A DNA stretch of 64,000 nucleotides from Anaerobacillus alkalidiazotrophicus (GTDB lineage Bacteria; Bacillota; Bacilli; Bacillales_H; Anaerobacillaceae), in contig NZ_MLQS01000001.1 in NCBI RefSeq assembly GCF_001866055.1, positions 215,344-279,343 on the forward strand, given 5' to 3'. Shown here one piece after another: positions 46,145 to 54,894 of the stretch. The notes beneath the pieces are model-generated. The model was not told the DNA's origin. It was given only the letters and a program-made list of their open reading frames with translations, and did no database searches. Positions within the stretch are counted from its first letter, which is position 1. The number at the start of each line of letters is the position of its first letter. Made by a program: the position numbers and the translations under genes.

Positions 46145-47683
46145 TTATTTCTTATAATTAATTTCGTAAATATCCTTTCTTCGATCTTTTAATTGTGTAA
46201 CATTCCCCGACTTTCGATGTCTCCGTAAGATTTCTAAATCAACATCACCAACGATAACCGTTTCAATATTTGTCGGACACTCACCTTCAATTCCATCTCT
46301 AGGAAATGTAAAATCAGATGGTGTAAAAATTGCTGATTGTGCATACTGAATATCCATATTTTCTGCCTCTGATAGATTACCTACAGTTCCTGAAATGACT
46401 GTATACACTTGATTTTCAATAGCTCTTGCTTGAGCACAATATTTTACTCGTAAAAACCCTTGTCGTTCATCTGTACAAAAAGGGGTAAAAATAATATTAG
46501 CACCCTTGTCTGTAGCAATTCGGGCTAATTCTGGAAACTCAATATCATAACAAATTTGGATCGCGATTTTTCCACAATCTGTGTCAAAAACCTTCACTTC
46601 ATCTCCGCCAGTTATCCCCCAGTACTTTCTTTCATTTGGAGTAACATGTAGTTTGTATTGTTTTTCAATTGTACCGTCACGTCTAAATAAATACGCAATA
46701 TTATAGATTTTTCCTTCTTCCTCAACAAAGTGTGAACCACCAATGATATTTACGTTATATTTTACAGCAAGACCATTAAATAGTGATATGTATTCTTCTG
46801 TAAATTCTGTAAGCCTTCTTATCGACTGACTCGGTGATTTTTCCTCTATAAAAGATAAAAGCTGTGTTGTAAAGATTTCTGGAAAAACTGCAAAGTCCGA
46901 CTGATAACTCGAGCTTACGTCTACATAGAATTCGCATTGTTGTGCAAAATCATCAAAGGAATCTATTTTTTTCATGCTATATTGGATGACACAAATTCTA
47001 ACAGGAAATGAAGTTTTAAAGTGGCGCTTTGAATTAATAGGTTGGTAATCTACGTTATTCCATTCCATTAATGTTGCATATTTCATGGATGCATTATCAT
47101 CAGCTAAATAATTTTTATTTACTCGCTTTAATGTAAAACCATTCATAATTTGAAATGTTAAAACAGGATCATAAATATTGTGATGGATCACTTCTTCTAC
47201 ATATTGCCTAGGGGTATATTGGTTAGCGTATTCGTAATATTTAGGAATTCTGCCTCCAATAATAATACTTTTTAAATTTAAATTCCTTACCAAATCTTTT
47301 CTAGCCTCATACAACCTTCTACCAATTTTCATTCTTCGGAATTCTGGATGAACCATGATCTCCATTCCATATAAATTATAACCTTCCGGGTCATGGTTAG
47401 TTATGTACCCATTATCAGTTATCTCATCCCATGTATGTTGATCATCATATTCATCAAAATTAACAATTAAACTAGAAGAAGATCCAATAATTTTCCCGTC
47501 ATACTCAACACAAAATTGTCCTTCTGGAAAAATTTCTATATGACTTTCTAATTGCTCAATTTTCCAAGGTTCCATATTCGGAAAACATTGTTTCTGTAGT
47601 TGAAGTATTTCCTGAAAGTCATTTTTTGCTATATTTCTCAACTCAATTTTCTTTTCGTATTTTGAAACATCAATTTCTTTCAT
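46145..47683 (-). CDS. yhcX: GNAT acetyltransferase-nitrilase fusion (YhcX)
   Basis: A 512-residue two-domain protein, almost the same length as B. subtilis YhcX (513). Residues about 12-190 are a GNAT domain (MEIMVHPEFRRMKIGRRLYE is the acetyl-CoA loop). Residues about 226-500 are a carbon-nitrogen hydrolase with catalytic Glu269 (FPEIF), Lys344 (KLHVTP) and Cys378 (ICYDIEFPE). It hydrolyses an amide or nitrile-like bond; the substrate is unknown. Ribosome binding site AAGGAG. Monocistronic with its own terminator. Confidence 0.92.
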   Translation of the reverse strand: MKEIDVSKYEKKIELRNIAKNDFQEILQLQKQCFPNMEPWKIEQLESHIEIFPEGQFCVEYDGKIIGSSSSLIVNFDEYDDQHTWDEITDNGYITNHDPEGYNLYGMEIMVHPEFRRMKIGRRLYEARKDLVRNLNLKSIIIGGRIPKYYEYANQYTPRQYVEEVIHHNIYDPVLTFQIMNGFTLKRVNKNYLADDNASMKYATLMEWNNVDYQPINSKRHFKTSFPVRICVIQYSMKKIDSFDDFAQQCEFYVDVSSSYQSDFAVFPEIFTTQLLSFIEEKSPSQSIRRLTEFTEEYISLFNGLAVKYNVNIIGGSHFVEEEGKIYNIAYLFRRDGTIEKQYKLHVTPNERKYWGITGGDEVKVFDTDCGKIAIQICYDIEFPELARIATDKGANIIFTPFCTDERQGFLRVKYCAQARAIENQVYTVISGTVGNLSEAENMDIQYAQSAIFTPSDFTFPRDGIEGECPTNIETVIVGDVDLEILRRHRKSGNVTQLKDRRKDIYEINYKK

Positions 47684-47820
47684 TTTCAGAACTCCTTTTC
47701 AACTATTTAACTTAGTTCTTACTAATAATTTAAACATAAATAGAATATCTATCCAATTGATCTGCTTTTTCTAATAAATACCCCACACTTTTCAAGTACG
47801 ATTGATCAAAACACAAAAAG

Positions 47821-47842
47821 ACCACAGTTTTTTTACTGTAGC
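47821..47842 (-). terminator. Terminator after cheX
   Basis: CTACAGT/ACTGTGG-type stem with an A/T loop and a U-rich run on the minus transcript. Confidence 0.5.
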
Positions 47843-47862
47843 CTTAAATAATGTATATATGA

Positions 47863-48327
47863 TTATTGCCCTTCTTCTTTAACTGAAATATGAACATCTA
47901 ACAAACCAATTTGAGTTTGTAAAGGGACAGTGATAAACAATTTACTCGAACGGTACTTTGATGTACCCTCGTTTATTATAGGCGGTGTTACATCAATTAT
48001 TACGTCTTCTTTAGATAGTTCAGTTGCTGTAGTTCCAGCTACCCAATTACCAAACTCTTGAATGGCACTCCATGCCATATCATCTAACTCGTCGATAGTC
48101 ATTCCACCCATCATAACACCGACAATGTTTTTTGCAGTTTGGACATCCAACGAACAAATGATTTGTCCATTTAATTGACCATTAATTCCTAAAATAACTG
48201 ATACTTGGTTAGAAGAGACCTCTGAATTCTGAACTCTTGGTTTAAGCGGTTTAACCTCTACTCCAAAGTGATTTACAAAAATAGATTCAGTAGCACGACA
48301 AATTGCATTAACATGTTTTGCGTTCAT
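47863..48327 (-). CDS. cheX: CheX-like CheY phosphatase
   Basis: A 154-residue CheC/CheX/FliY-family protein. The phosphatase motif E-x-x-N is Glu91...Asn94 in AIQEFGNWVAG; the second motif region is SSNQVSVILGINGQLNGQII. CheX removes phosphate from CheY~P. The start is ATG 48327, preceded by AAGGGGAAG; the longer frame from 48369 has no site. It stands away from other chemotaxis genes in the window. Confidence 0.85.
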   Translation of the reverse strand: MNAKHVNAICRATESIFVNHFGVEVKPLKPRVQNSEVSSNQVSVILGINGQLNGQIICSLDVQTAKNIVGVMMGGMTIDELDDMAWSAIQEFGNWVAGTTATELSKEDVIIDVTPPIINEGTSKYRSSKLFITVPLQTQIGLLDVHISVKEEGQ

Positions 48328-48418
48328 ATTCTTCCCCTTTACATAATCACCACTATTCAAAAGCAGCAAAAACTTTATTAACTATTTCTACCTGTTATCA
48401 TTCATATAGGAAATACTT

Positions 48419-49111
48419 TTATATAACTTTATCATTTTCTCGGATTAAATACCATTGTTCTCTAGCCATTTCTACTAATTTACTTTCCATAGAGCGGTTT
48501 TTATGGTTGATTACTTTTGAAAAAAACTTAACCGCTCCGTCTCGATCACCAATTTGTCTACTTAATTCCCCAATTAGATAAAACAAACGCATCTCTGTCA
48601 TTTGTGTTCCACTATAGTCGGAATTTGCGTAGGAATTTTTATAATTCTCTAAAGAAAGTTTTAAAAATCGATGTTCTTGCTCCTTAATTTTTATTATTCG
48701 GTATAACCAAGCTAACCTTAAACTTATTCCAGCTAAGACTACGCTCGTTTCTTGTTTAATTGAACCCGATAGGATTGCTAACTTATATGTATCAATCACT
48801 TGCTGAATTGTACGCTCACTTCCAAAATCTCTTTCCTTCCATTTGTTCGTAATCTTACTTTTAATACTATCAATAATAGTAGGTGAAAAGGAATTCGAGA
48901 ATGTATCTGCAAATGCATAACCACACTTTTTACAAACACTAACCTCATAAAATACGGGATTTAGTTCTTCATCTTTATATTTAGTAAAAAAATCAGCTTC
49001 AATTTTTTCTACTCTTATAAATCTAGATCGAACTTTTGTGGTCGTATAAGTAAAAGAACAGACTGGACACTTAACAGTTTTATCATAAAATGGTCTTAGT
49101 TTTTCTGACAT
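48419..49111 (-). CDS. DUF2225 protein
   Basis: A 230-residue cytoplasmic protein. The N-terminal 75 residues hold two CxxC pairs (KCPVCSF at 14-18 region and CKKCGYAFADTF near 60-71), probably one zinc site; the rest is TPR-like helices (RLAWLYRIIKIKEQEHRFL, EMRLFYLIGELSRQIGDRDG). These are the features of DUF2225 proteins of Bacillus. Role unknown. Ribosome binding site GAGGGTGA. Confidence 0.85.
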   Translation of the reverse strand: MSEKLRPFYDKTVKCPVCSFTYTTTKVRSRFIRVEKIEADFFTKYKDEELNPVFYEVSVCKKCGYAFADTFSNSFSPTIIDSIKSKITNKWKERDFGSERTIQQVIDTYKLAILSGSIKQETSVVLAGISLRLAWLYRIIKIKEQEHRFLKLSLENYKNSYANSDYSGTQMTEMRLFYLIGELSRQIGDRDGAVKFFSKVINHKNRSMESKLVEMAREQWYLIRENDKVI

Positions 49112-49285
49112 AATAAATCACCCTCAACAATTTCTAGATTAAAAACCTAAGTTACCAACTATAGACTCAGTAGAAACTCATGACGAAAGTATCAGTTCCC
49201 CTTACACTAACCATTGTAACTTGTTTTTTACCACAAATCATAAGAAAATAGTACTAATCTTATCTAACTACACGAGAAATATCAA
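49112..49285. other. Intergenic, before the repeat cluster
   Basis: AT-rich, no gene seen; holds the upstream region of the DUF2225 gene. Confidence 0.4.
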
Positions 49286-49404
49286 AACTTAAGGGTCATA
49301 GCCCCCCACCTCTAAGCGTAGCGTAGGTGGGAACTTCCACTCAGGTGGAGTTGAGACTCCATCTGAATTTCCGATGTTCTAGCGAAGCTAGAACGAGTTC
49401 TCTT
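49286..49404 (+). repeat. Structured repeat A, copy 2
   Basis: About 95% identical to the reverse complement of 12828-12945. Hairpins CCACCT/AGGTGG, ACTTCCAC/GTGGAGT and GTTCTAGC/GCTAGAAC follow each other. It lies 80 bases from a full repeat-B copy, so the two families sit together here. Confidence 0.7.
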
Positions 49405-49482
49405 CACCTAGAGTTAGGAATGTATACTATAAACTACAAGTGATATGTTTAGGAATTCCTAATGCACCAAATACAAGCCACA

Positions 49483-49697
49483 ATAAAGCTGAACTTCAAT
49501 CAGTTGGGGGTTTTCCTTCATCCCCCACTGATTGTTAGTTCAACTTATACCACGGGCATAAGAATAACTAATCATCAGCTTCACTGATGAAAGTTATTCT
49601 ATATCGGACCTTTAGGGGCAGTTTATCCCCCACCTAAACTTCTCGATTTTCTTACGTTTTGAGGTGGGGGTCTTACTTGCCCCTTAAGAGTGGGATA
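49483..49697 (+). repeat. Repeat family B, full-length copy
   Basis: About 215 bases: AATAAAGCTGAACTTCAATC, hairpin CAATCAGTTGGGGG/CCCCCACTGATTG, a central hairpin GAATAACTAATCATCAGC .../...GTTATTC, then CCCCACCT.../AGGTGGGGG and TGCCCCTTAAGAGTGGGATA. The other copies in the window are deletion forms of this one. Confidence 0.7.
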
Positions 49698-49730
49698 AAC
49701 TCTACATTTTGAAATTTATTAATATAAAAA

Positions 49731-49766
49731 AAGGCGTTTAATACTGCAGTCCAGTTTAAACGCCTT
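49731..49766 (-). terminator. Terminator of the nup operon
   Basis: AAGGCGTTTA/TAAACGCCTT stem with a 15-base loop and a run of A on the plus strand (U on the transcript). Confidence 0.8.
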
Positions 49767-49827
49767 CTTCTATATTAATTTTATTTAGTTAACTAAATCA
49801 CTTTATATAAAAGACAGTTGCCTTCTA

Positions 49828-50790
49828 TTATCTACTTCCTTTTTCGTATGGTTTCCCAATAGCTCTTGGAGCTTCCGCTTTACCTACAAAACCTGTTAAT
49901 GCTAAAATTGTCAGAACGTATGGTGCAATTAATAAATAAACTTGAGGTACATTTTGAAGAAATGGAATCGTTTGTCCTGTAATACTTAAAGATTGAGCTA
50001 ATCCGAAAAATAAGGCAGCTCCCATTACTCCTAACGGATGCCATTTCCCAAAAATTAATGCTGCTAATGCCATAAACCCTTGTCCTGCAATCGTATTTCC
50101 TGCAAAATTACCAGCTGTCGTTAAGGCAAAGACCGCTCCACCCATTCCGGCAAAAGCTCCACTTAACAATACTCCAATGTATCTCATTCGATTAACCGCA
50201 ATCCCCATAGTATCTGCTGCTGTAGGATGCTCACCTACTGAACGAAGACGTAAACCAAACGGTGTATAAAAAATGATATACCAAACGATAATAGCGGCTG
50301 CTATTGCAATAAATGAAGTAAAATAAACTCTTTGAAATAATAGCGGTCCAATAAAAGGAATTTCTTGTAATAACGGAATATTTTCTCTTGAAATTCGATG
50401 GGTAACATAATCGGTTTGCCCTTTACCATAAATATTTCTTACTAAGAACACTGTTAAGCCAACCGCTAAAAAGTTTAATGCTACACCACTTACAATTTGA
50501 TCTGCTTTAAAAGTAATAGATGCAACTGCGTGAAAGAGCGAAAATACCGCACCTACAATTACGGCAGCTACTAGTGATAACCATGGAGACCAGGCACCGA
50601 AGCCTAAACCTTCAAAATAGAGAGTAGCAACGATTCCAGTAAAAGCTCCGACCACCATTAGTCCTTCTAACCCAATGTTAACAACACCTGAACGTTCACT
50701 AAATAGACCACCTATAGCAGTAAAAATGAGCGGTGCTGCTAAAAATATTGTTGCCGGTACGACTAATGCTAATATATCCATGAAACTCAT
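49828..50790 (-). CDS. nupQ: Nucleoside ABC transporter permease NupQ
   Basis: A 320-residue permease of the BPD_transp_2 (YufQ) family with about nine helices; GLFSERSGVVNIGLEGLMVV and AGMGGAVFALT... GQGFMALAALIFGKWHP are typical. Together with NupP it forms the membrane channel of the guanosine importer. Last gene of nupNOPQ; begins right at the end of nupP. Ribosome binding site AGGAGGG. Confidence 0.92.
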   Translation of the reverse strand: MSFMDILALVVPATIFLAAPLIFTAIGGLFSERSGVVNIGLEGLMVVGAFTGIVATLYFEGLGFGAWSPWLSLVAAVIVGAVFSLFHAVASITFKADQIVSGVALNFLAVGLTVFLVRNIYGKGQTDYVTHRISRENIPLLQEIPFIGPLLFQRVYFTSFIAIAAAIIVWYIIFYTPFGLRLRSVGEHPTAADTMGIAVNRMRYIGVLLSGAFAGMGGAVFALTTAGNFAGNTIAGQGFMALAALIFGKWHPLGVMGAALFFGLAQSLSITGQTIPFLQNVPQVYLLIAPYVLTILALTGFVGKAEAPRAIGKPYEKGSR

Positions 50791-51852
50791 TTATTTTCCC
50801 TCCTTTTGGAGTCGGTTAATAACGAGTCGAATTAAATAGCTAGACGCTACAAAAAAGATAATTAACGCGATCACAATATCAACTAGCTCTGGTGGTATTC
50901 CTGCTTGTGATTGCATATTCGGAGCCCCTACTTTTAAAGAACCAAATAAAGCCGCAGCTAATAACACACCAATTGATGTATTAGCACCTAGTAAAGCAAC
51001 TGCTATACCATCAAAACCGACTCCAGTAAATCCAGCAAGTATAGACATATATCCGTAAGTTCCTAATCCTTCCATCGCACCTGCCACTCCTGCAAATCCA
51101 CCTGAGATAACCATAGCTAAAATAATGTTTCCATTTACATTCATACCAGCATAATGTGATGCATGCTTATTATATCCTACCGCTCGAAGTTCATAGCCCA
51201 ATGTCGTCTTCCATAATAAAAACCACAGAACTAAACATGCGAATATAGCAATAAAAAATCCATAATGTAACCTTGAAAAATCAGTTAACGATTGTAAAAA
51301 TGGCGATGCCAATGAAGCTGTTGCATGAATCCGATCAGTTCTCTCACCAGGTACTAATAAATAAGTACGAATAATGTAGTTACTAACAAATAGTGCAACG
51401 TAATTCATCATAATAGTGACAATAACTTCATGAACGTAAAAACGTGCTTTCAAAAAACCAGGAACTAATCCCCAGATTGCTCCCGCTAATGCACCCGCTC
51501 CTATGGCTAAAGGCAAATGAATGATCATTGGTGCATCTACCAAAATCCCTACTGAGACACTAGCAAGCCACCCAACAATTAATTGACCTTCTACTCCAAT
51601 ATTAAATAAACCTGTACGAAAGGCAAATGCGACAGCTAGACCTGCTAAAATAAGAGGTGTCATCATTCTTAGCATTTCACCAAAATAATAAATATCTCCA
51701 AAAACACCATCTAATAGGGCCCAGTATCCAATAAAGGGGTTTTGACCAATAAACAACATAATAATAGCACCAACAAGAACACCTAATAATACAGAAATTA
51801 GTGGTACTAAGAAACTAGTTATTTTACCACGGTTCAACCATTTATGAATCAC
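50791..51852 (-). CDS. nupP: Nucleoside ABC transporter permease NupP
   Basis: A 353-residue permease of the same superfamily as its neighbour (FRTGLFNIGVEGQLIVGWLA, SGGFAGVAGAMEGLGTYG, GFTGVGFDGIAVALLG). The GTG start overlaps the NupO stop codon (GTGA), a sign of coupling. Its unusual start has a GTGAGG site. Third gene of nupNOPQ. Confidence 0.92.
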   Translation of the reverse strand: MIHKWLNRGKITSFLVPLISVLLGVLVGAIIMLFIGQNPFIGYWALLDGVFGDIYYFGEMLRMMTPLILAGLAVAFAFRTGLFNIGVEGQLIVGWLASVSVGILVDAPMIIHLPLAIGAGALAGAIWGLVPGFLKARFYVHEVIVTIMMNYVALFVSNYIIRTYLLVPGERTDRIHATASLASPFLQSLTDFSRLHYGFFIAIFACLVLWFLLWKTTLGYELRAVGYNKHASHYAGMNVNGNIILAMVISGGFAGVAGAMEGLGTYGYMSILAGFTGVGFDGIAVALLGANTSIGVLLAAALFGSLKVGAPNMQSQAGIPPELVDIVIALIIFFVASSYLIRLVINRLQKEGK

Positions 51853-53378
51853 TTTGCCTCACCTACTCTCTTACTTTCCCCACCGGCCATTAATAAACCT
51901 AACTCTTTTTCATCTGTTTCTTTTGGATCAACAATTGCCACTATTTTTCCTTCGTAAATAACTGCGATACGATCACTAACATTCAAAACCTCATCTAACT
52001 CTAATGAAACTAAAAGTACCGCCCTTCCTTTGTCTCGTTCTTCAATAAGTTTACGATGAATAAACTCAATAGCACCAACATCGAGACCACGTGTAGGTTG
52101 TGCAGCTATAAGTAGCTCAGGAGATCTGTCAACCTCCCTTGCAATAATCGCTTTTTGCTGGTTCCCACCAGATAAAGCGCGAGCAAGAGTATGTTCACTA
52201 GGGGTACGTACATCATATTCTTCAATTAATTTTCGAGACTTTTCAAATACAACTGGAAAATTTATCACCTTATTTTTCGAATACGGTTCTTGATAATATG
52301 TTTGTAAAACAATATTTTCTGCAATAGAAAAGTCTAAAACAAGACCGTGCTTATGACGATCTTGGGGAATATGACCAATACCTGCTTCTGTAACTTTCCT
52401 CGTTTTTAACTTCGTTAAATCTTTTCCATTTAATGTGATTGTTCCATTGTTAATTTTCCGTAAGCCAGTAATAGCTTCGATTAATTCAGTTTGTCCATTT
52501 CCATCTACACCAGCAATCCCTAAAATCTCTCCAGATTTCACTTCTAAATTTAATCCGTTCACTACTGAGACTTTTCGGACATCTTGAACAACTAAATCGT
52601 TAATTTCTAATACATTGTGCTTAGGTTCCGCTTTCTTTCTGTCAACTTTAAAATTCACTTCACGACCTACCATCATTGCAGCTAGAGCATCTGGGTTCGT
52701 TTCTTTTACTTCTACCGTACCTATACCAACTCCACGTCTTATAACTGTACAACGATCACATACAGACATAATTTCCTTTAATTTATGTGTAATAAGAATG
52801 ATTGACTTTCCTTCTTTTACTAATGCTTTCATAATTTGAATAAGTTCATGAATCTCTTGTGGTGTTAGAGCGGCAGTTGGCTCATCAAAAATTAATATTT
52901 CCGCACCACGATATAATGTTTTTATAATTTCAACTCTCTGTTGCATACCTACAGATATATCTTCAATCTTTGCTTTTGGATCAACACTTAAACCATATTT
53001 TTCGGAAAGCTCTCTGATCTCTTTTTCTGCTTTTCTTATATCAATTCTTCCCGCTTTTGTCGGTTCGCTACCTAATATAATATTTTCAGCGACAGTAAAG
53101 TTCTCAACGAGCATAAAATGTTGATGAACCATTCCGATTCCGAGTCGATTAGCAACATTAGGATCGGTAATATTAACCTTTTCTCCCCTTACTTTTATTT
53201 CGCCTTTATCAGGTTGGTATAGGCCAAACAAAATGTTCATTAAAGTTGACTTTCCTGCTCCATTCTCTCCAAGAAGTGCATGAATTTCACCCTGTCTTAG
53301 CTGAATGGTTATATTATCATTTGCAACAATACCAGGAAACTCCTTCCTGATATTATTCATTTCAATCACGTTATTCAA
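51849..53378 (-). CDS. nupO: Nucleoside ABC transporter ATPase NupO
   Basis: A 509-residue duplicated ATPase (sugar/nucleoside type, like RbsA). N-terminal cassette: GENGAGKST, ISVGMQQRVEI, ILIFDEPTAAL. C-terminal cassette is degenerate in Walker A (GVDGNGQTEL) with LSGGNQQKAI and LLIAAQPTRGLDVGA, where the usual Asp-Glu is Ala-Gln. I prefer TTG 53378 (MNNVIEMNNIRKEF), 6 bases after AGGAGTG, over ATG 53405; the length then fits B. subtilis YufO (510). Confidence 0.93.
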   Translation of the reverse strand: MNNVIEMNNIRKEFPGIVANDNITIQLRQGEIHALLGENGAGKSTLMNILFGLYQPDKGEIKVRGEKVNITDPNVANRLGIGMVHQHFMLVENFTVAENIILGSEPTKAGRIDIRKAEKEIRELSEKYGLSVDPKAKIEDISVGMQQRVEIIKTLYRGAEILIFDEPTAALTPQEIHELIQIMKALVKEGKSIILITHKLKEIMSVCDRCTVIRRGVGIGTVEVKETNPDALAAMMVGREVNFKVDRKKAEPKHNVLEINDLVVQDVRKVSVVNGLNLEVKSGEILGIAGVDGNGQTELIEAITGLRKINNGTITLNGKDLTKLKTRKVTEAGIGHIPQDRHKHGLVLDFSIAENIVLQTYYQEPYSKNKVINFPVVFEKSRKLIEEYDVRTPSEHTLARALSGGNQQKAIIAREVDRSPELLIAAQPTRGLDVGAIEFIHRKLIEERDKGRAVLLVSLELDEVLNVSDRIAVIYEGKIVAIVDPKETDEKELGLLMAGGESKRVGEAK

Positions 53379-53439
53379 AGTAAACACTCCTAACGTATGT
53401 TGCATACTTCGTTTGCTACCTCATTAGCTTAAGCTTTAA

Positions 53440-53468
53440 CAAAGGCTAGTTAAAAACTAGCCTTTGTA
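53440..53468 (-). terminator. Intercistronic hairpin between nupN and nupO
   Basis: A perfect 13-base stem ACAAAGGCTAGTT/AACTAGCCTTTGT with a 3-base loop and no long U-run. Probably an attenuator or mRNA stabiliser that makes more binding protein than transporter. Confidence 0.6.
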
Positions 53469-53477
53469 ATTTAAATA

Positions 53478-54527
53478 CTATAGGTTTTCAATAAAATCCT
53501 CGTACTCTTCAGTATTCATTGGGACATCTACTTCACCATCTAGAATTTTCTGTTTCCACTCTTCAACAGCTTGTAGACTTTCCTCGTCAACGTTTTCAGT
53601 TGTTGGTGCTATACCAACACCTTCCTCCTCAAGACCAAATTCTACAATTTGTCCACCAGGATATTCACCATTCATCGTTCTTTCTGATACAAAGTAAACT
53701 GCCTGGTCAACACGTTTAACCATCGAGGTTAATGTAACGTTTTCTGGTAAACCTTCATCATGTTGGTCTTTATCAACACCAATAGCCCATACGTCTTCTC
53801 CAGCTCGTTTACGCTCTTTAGCTTCCGTAAACAATCCATTACCAGTTCCACCTGCTGCATGATAAATAATATCAGCACCTTGAGCATATATTGTATCAGC
53901 TATTGCCTGTCCACGACTTGCATCATTAAATGATTCAGCATATTGAACAATAATTTCAGCATCAGGATTTACCGCTTTTACCCCTGCTTTAAAACCACTT
54001 TCAAATTTCTTAATTAAAAATCCATCAACTCCACCTAAGAAGCCGACTTTGTTCGTTTTTGTTTGCAACCCTGCTATAACACCTACAAGGAAAGAACCTT
54101 CATGCTCTTTAAATGTAATGTTAGCTACATTTTCCATTAGATTCCCATCATCACCTTCAACAACCATGTCAACAATTGCTAACCTTGCATCTTGTTGTTG
54201 TTCTGCAACAGCTTTTACATCGTCACCCATTAAGAAACCAATCGCAAATACAAGATCATTCCCTTCACGAACTAAGCGGTTCAAGTTTGGCTGATAATCA
54301 GCAGCATCACCAGATTGTAAATATCCAACTTCTACACCAAATTCACTTTCAAATTTTTGTAAGCCCTCCCATGCAGACTCATTAAACGACTTATCATCAA
54401 CTCCTCCAACATCAGTTACCATTTTCACAGAAAAGTCCGCTGGTTCAGCCCCCTGTCCGCAAGCTGTTAATAGAGTACCTACAGCTAAGGTAAGTGACAT
54501 TATAATTGAAAACTTTCTTTTCTTCAT
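53478..54527 (-). CDS. nupN: Nucleoside-binding lipoprotein NupN (BmpA family)
   Basis: A 349-residue substrate-binding lipoprotein. Signal peptide with lipobox LTAC (Cys23), then the BMP-family fold with DVGGVDDKSFNESAWEGL, AIVDMVVEGDD, GFLGGVDGFLIKKFESGFKA, ADIIYHAAGGTGNGLF and WAIGVDKDQ. Captures guanosine (as in B. subtilis NupN) outside the membrane for NupOPQ. First gene of the operon. Ribosome binding site AGGGGGAAGG. Confidence 0.94.
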   Translation of the reverse strand: MKKRKFSIIMSLTLAVGTLLTACGQGAEPADFSVKMVTDVGGVDDKSFNESAWEGLQKFESEFGVEVGYLQSGDAADYQPNLNRLVREGNDLVFAIGFLMGDDVKAVAEQQQDARLAIVDMVVEGDDGNLMENVANITFKEHEGSFLVGVIAGLQTKTNKVGFLGGVDGFLIKKFESGFKAGVKAVNPDAEIIVQYAESFNDASRGQAIADTIYAQGADIIYHAAGGTGNGLFTEAKERKRAGEDVWAIGVDKDQHDEGLPENVTLTSMVKRVDQAVYFVSERTMNGEYPGGQIVEFGLEEEGVGIAPTTENVDEESLQAVEEWKQKILDGEVDVPMNTEEYEDFIENL

Positions 54528-54894
54528 CTTCCTTCCCCCTTCATGTTTTGTTAGAAATTAAGTATCATGCTTACATTATCCATTTCGTCAAAATTTTAAA
54601 CAAAAAAGATTACCACTTCTATCGTATGACGTCAGACCTATTTAAACAAAATTATGTATGTCCCATCATCCCATAAGCAAATACATTAATCAGCAATAAT
54701 ATATCATTTATTTTCATTTATTAAAAGTTAAACGTTGCAATTTTTGTCAGAAAAACACGTTTTTTTATTATTCATAGTTTATTAATAAAATTATTGTAGT
54801 TTTACTTCTGTTTTTTCAGTATCAACATATTTATAAAACGGAGCATGTATTGTAAAAAATCGTATAAAAGTTGAATTGATTAAGGAGTGGAACT
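54528..54894. other. Divergent upstream region of nupN and glgP
   Basis: No gene. A weak CodY-like box (GTTTTTCTGACAAAA, 10 of 15 positions, minus strand near 54740-54765) and a TTATG...CATAA hairpin lie on the nupN side. No purine riboswitch fold recognised. Confidence 0.35.

Noticed and set aside
54528..54780. Purine riboswitch upstream of nupN
   Set aside because: I could not find the three-way junction with its conserved loops; only a weak CodY-like box is present.
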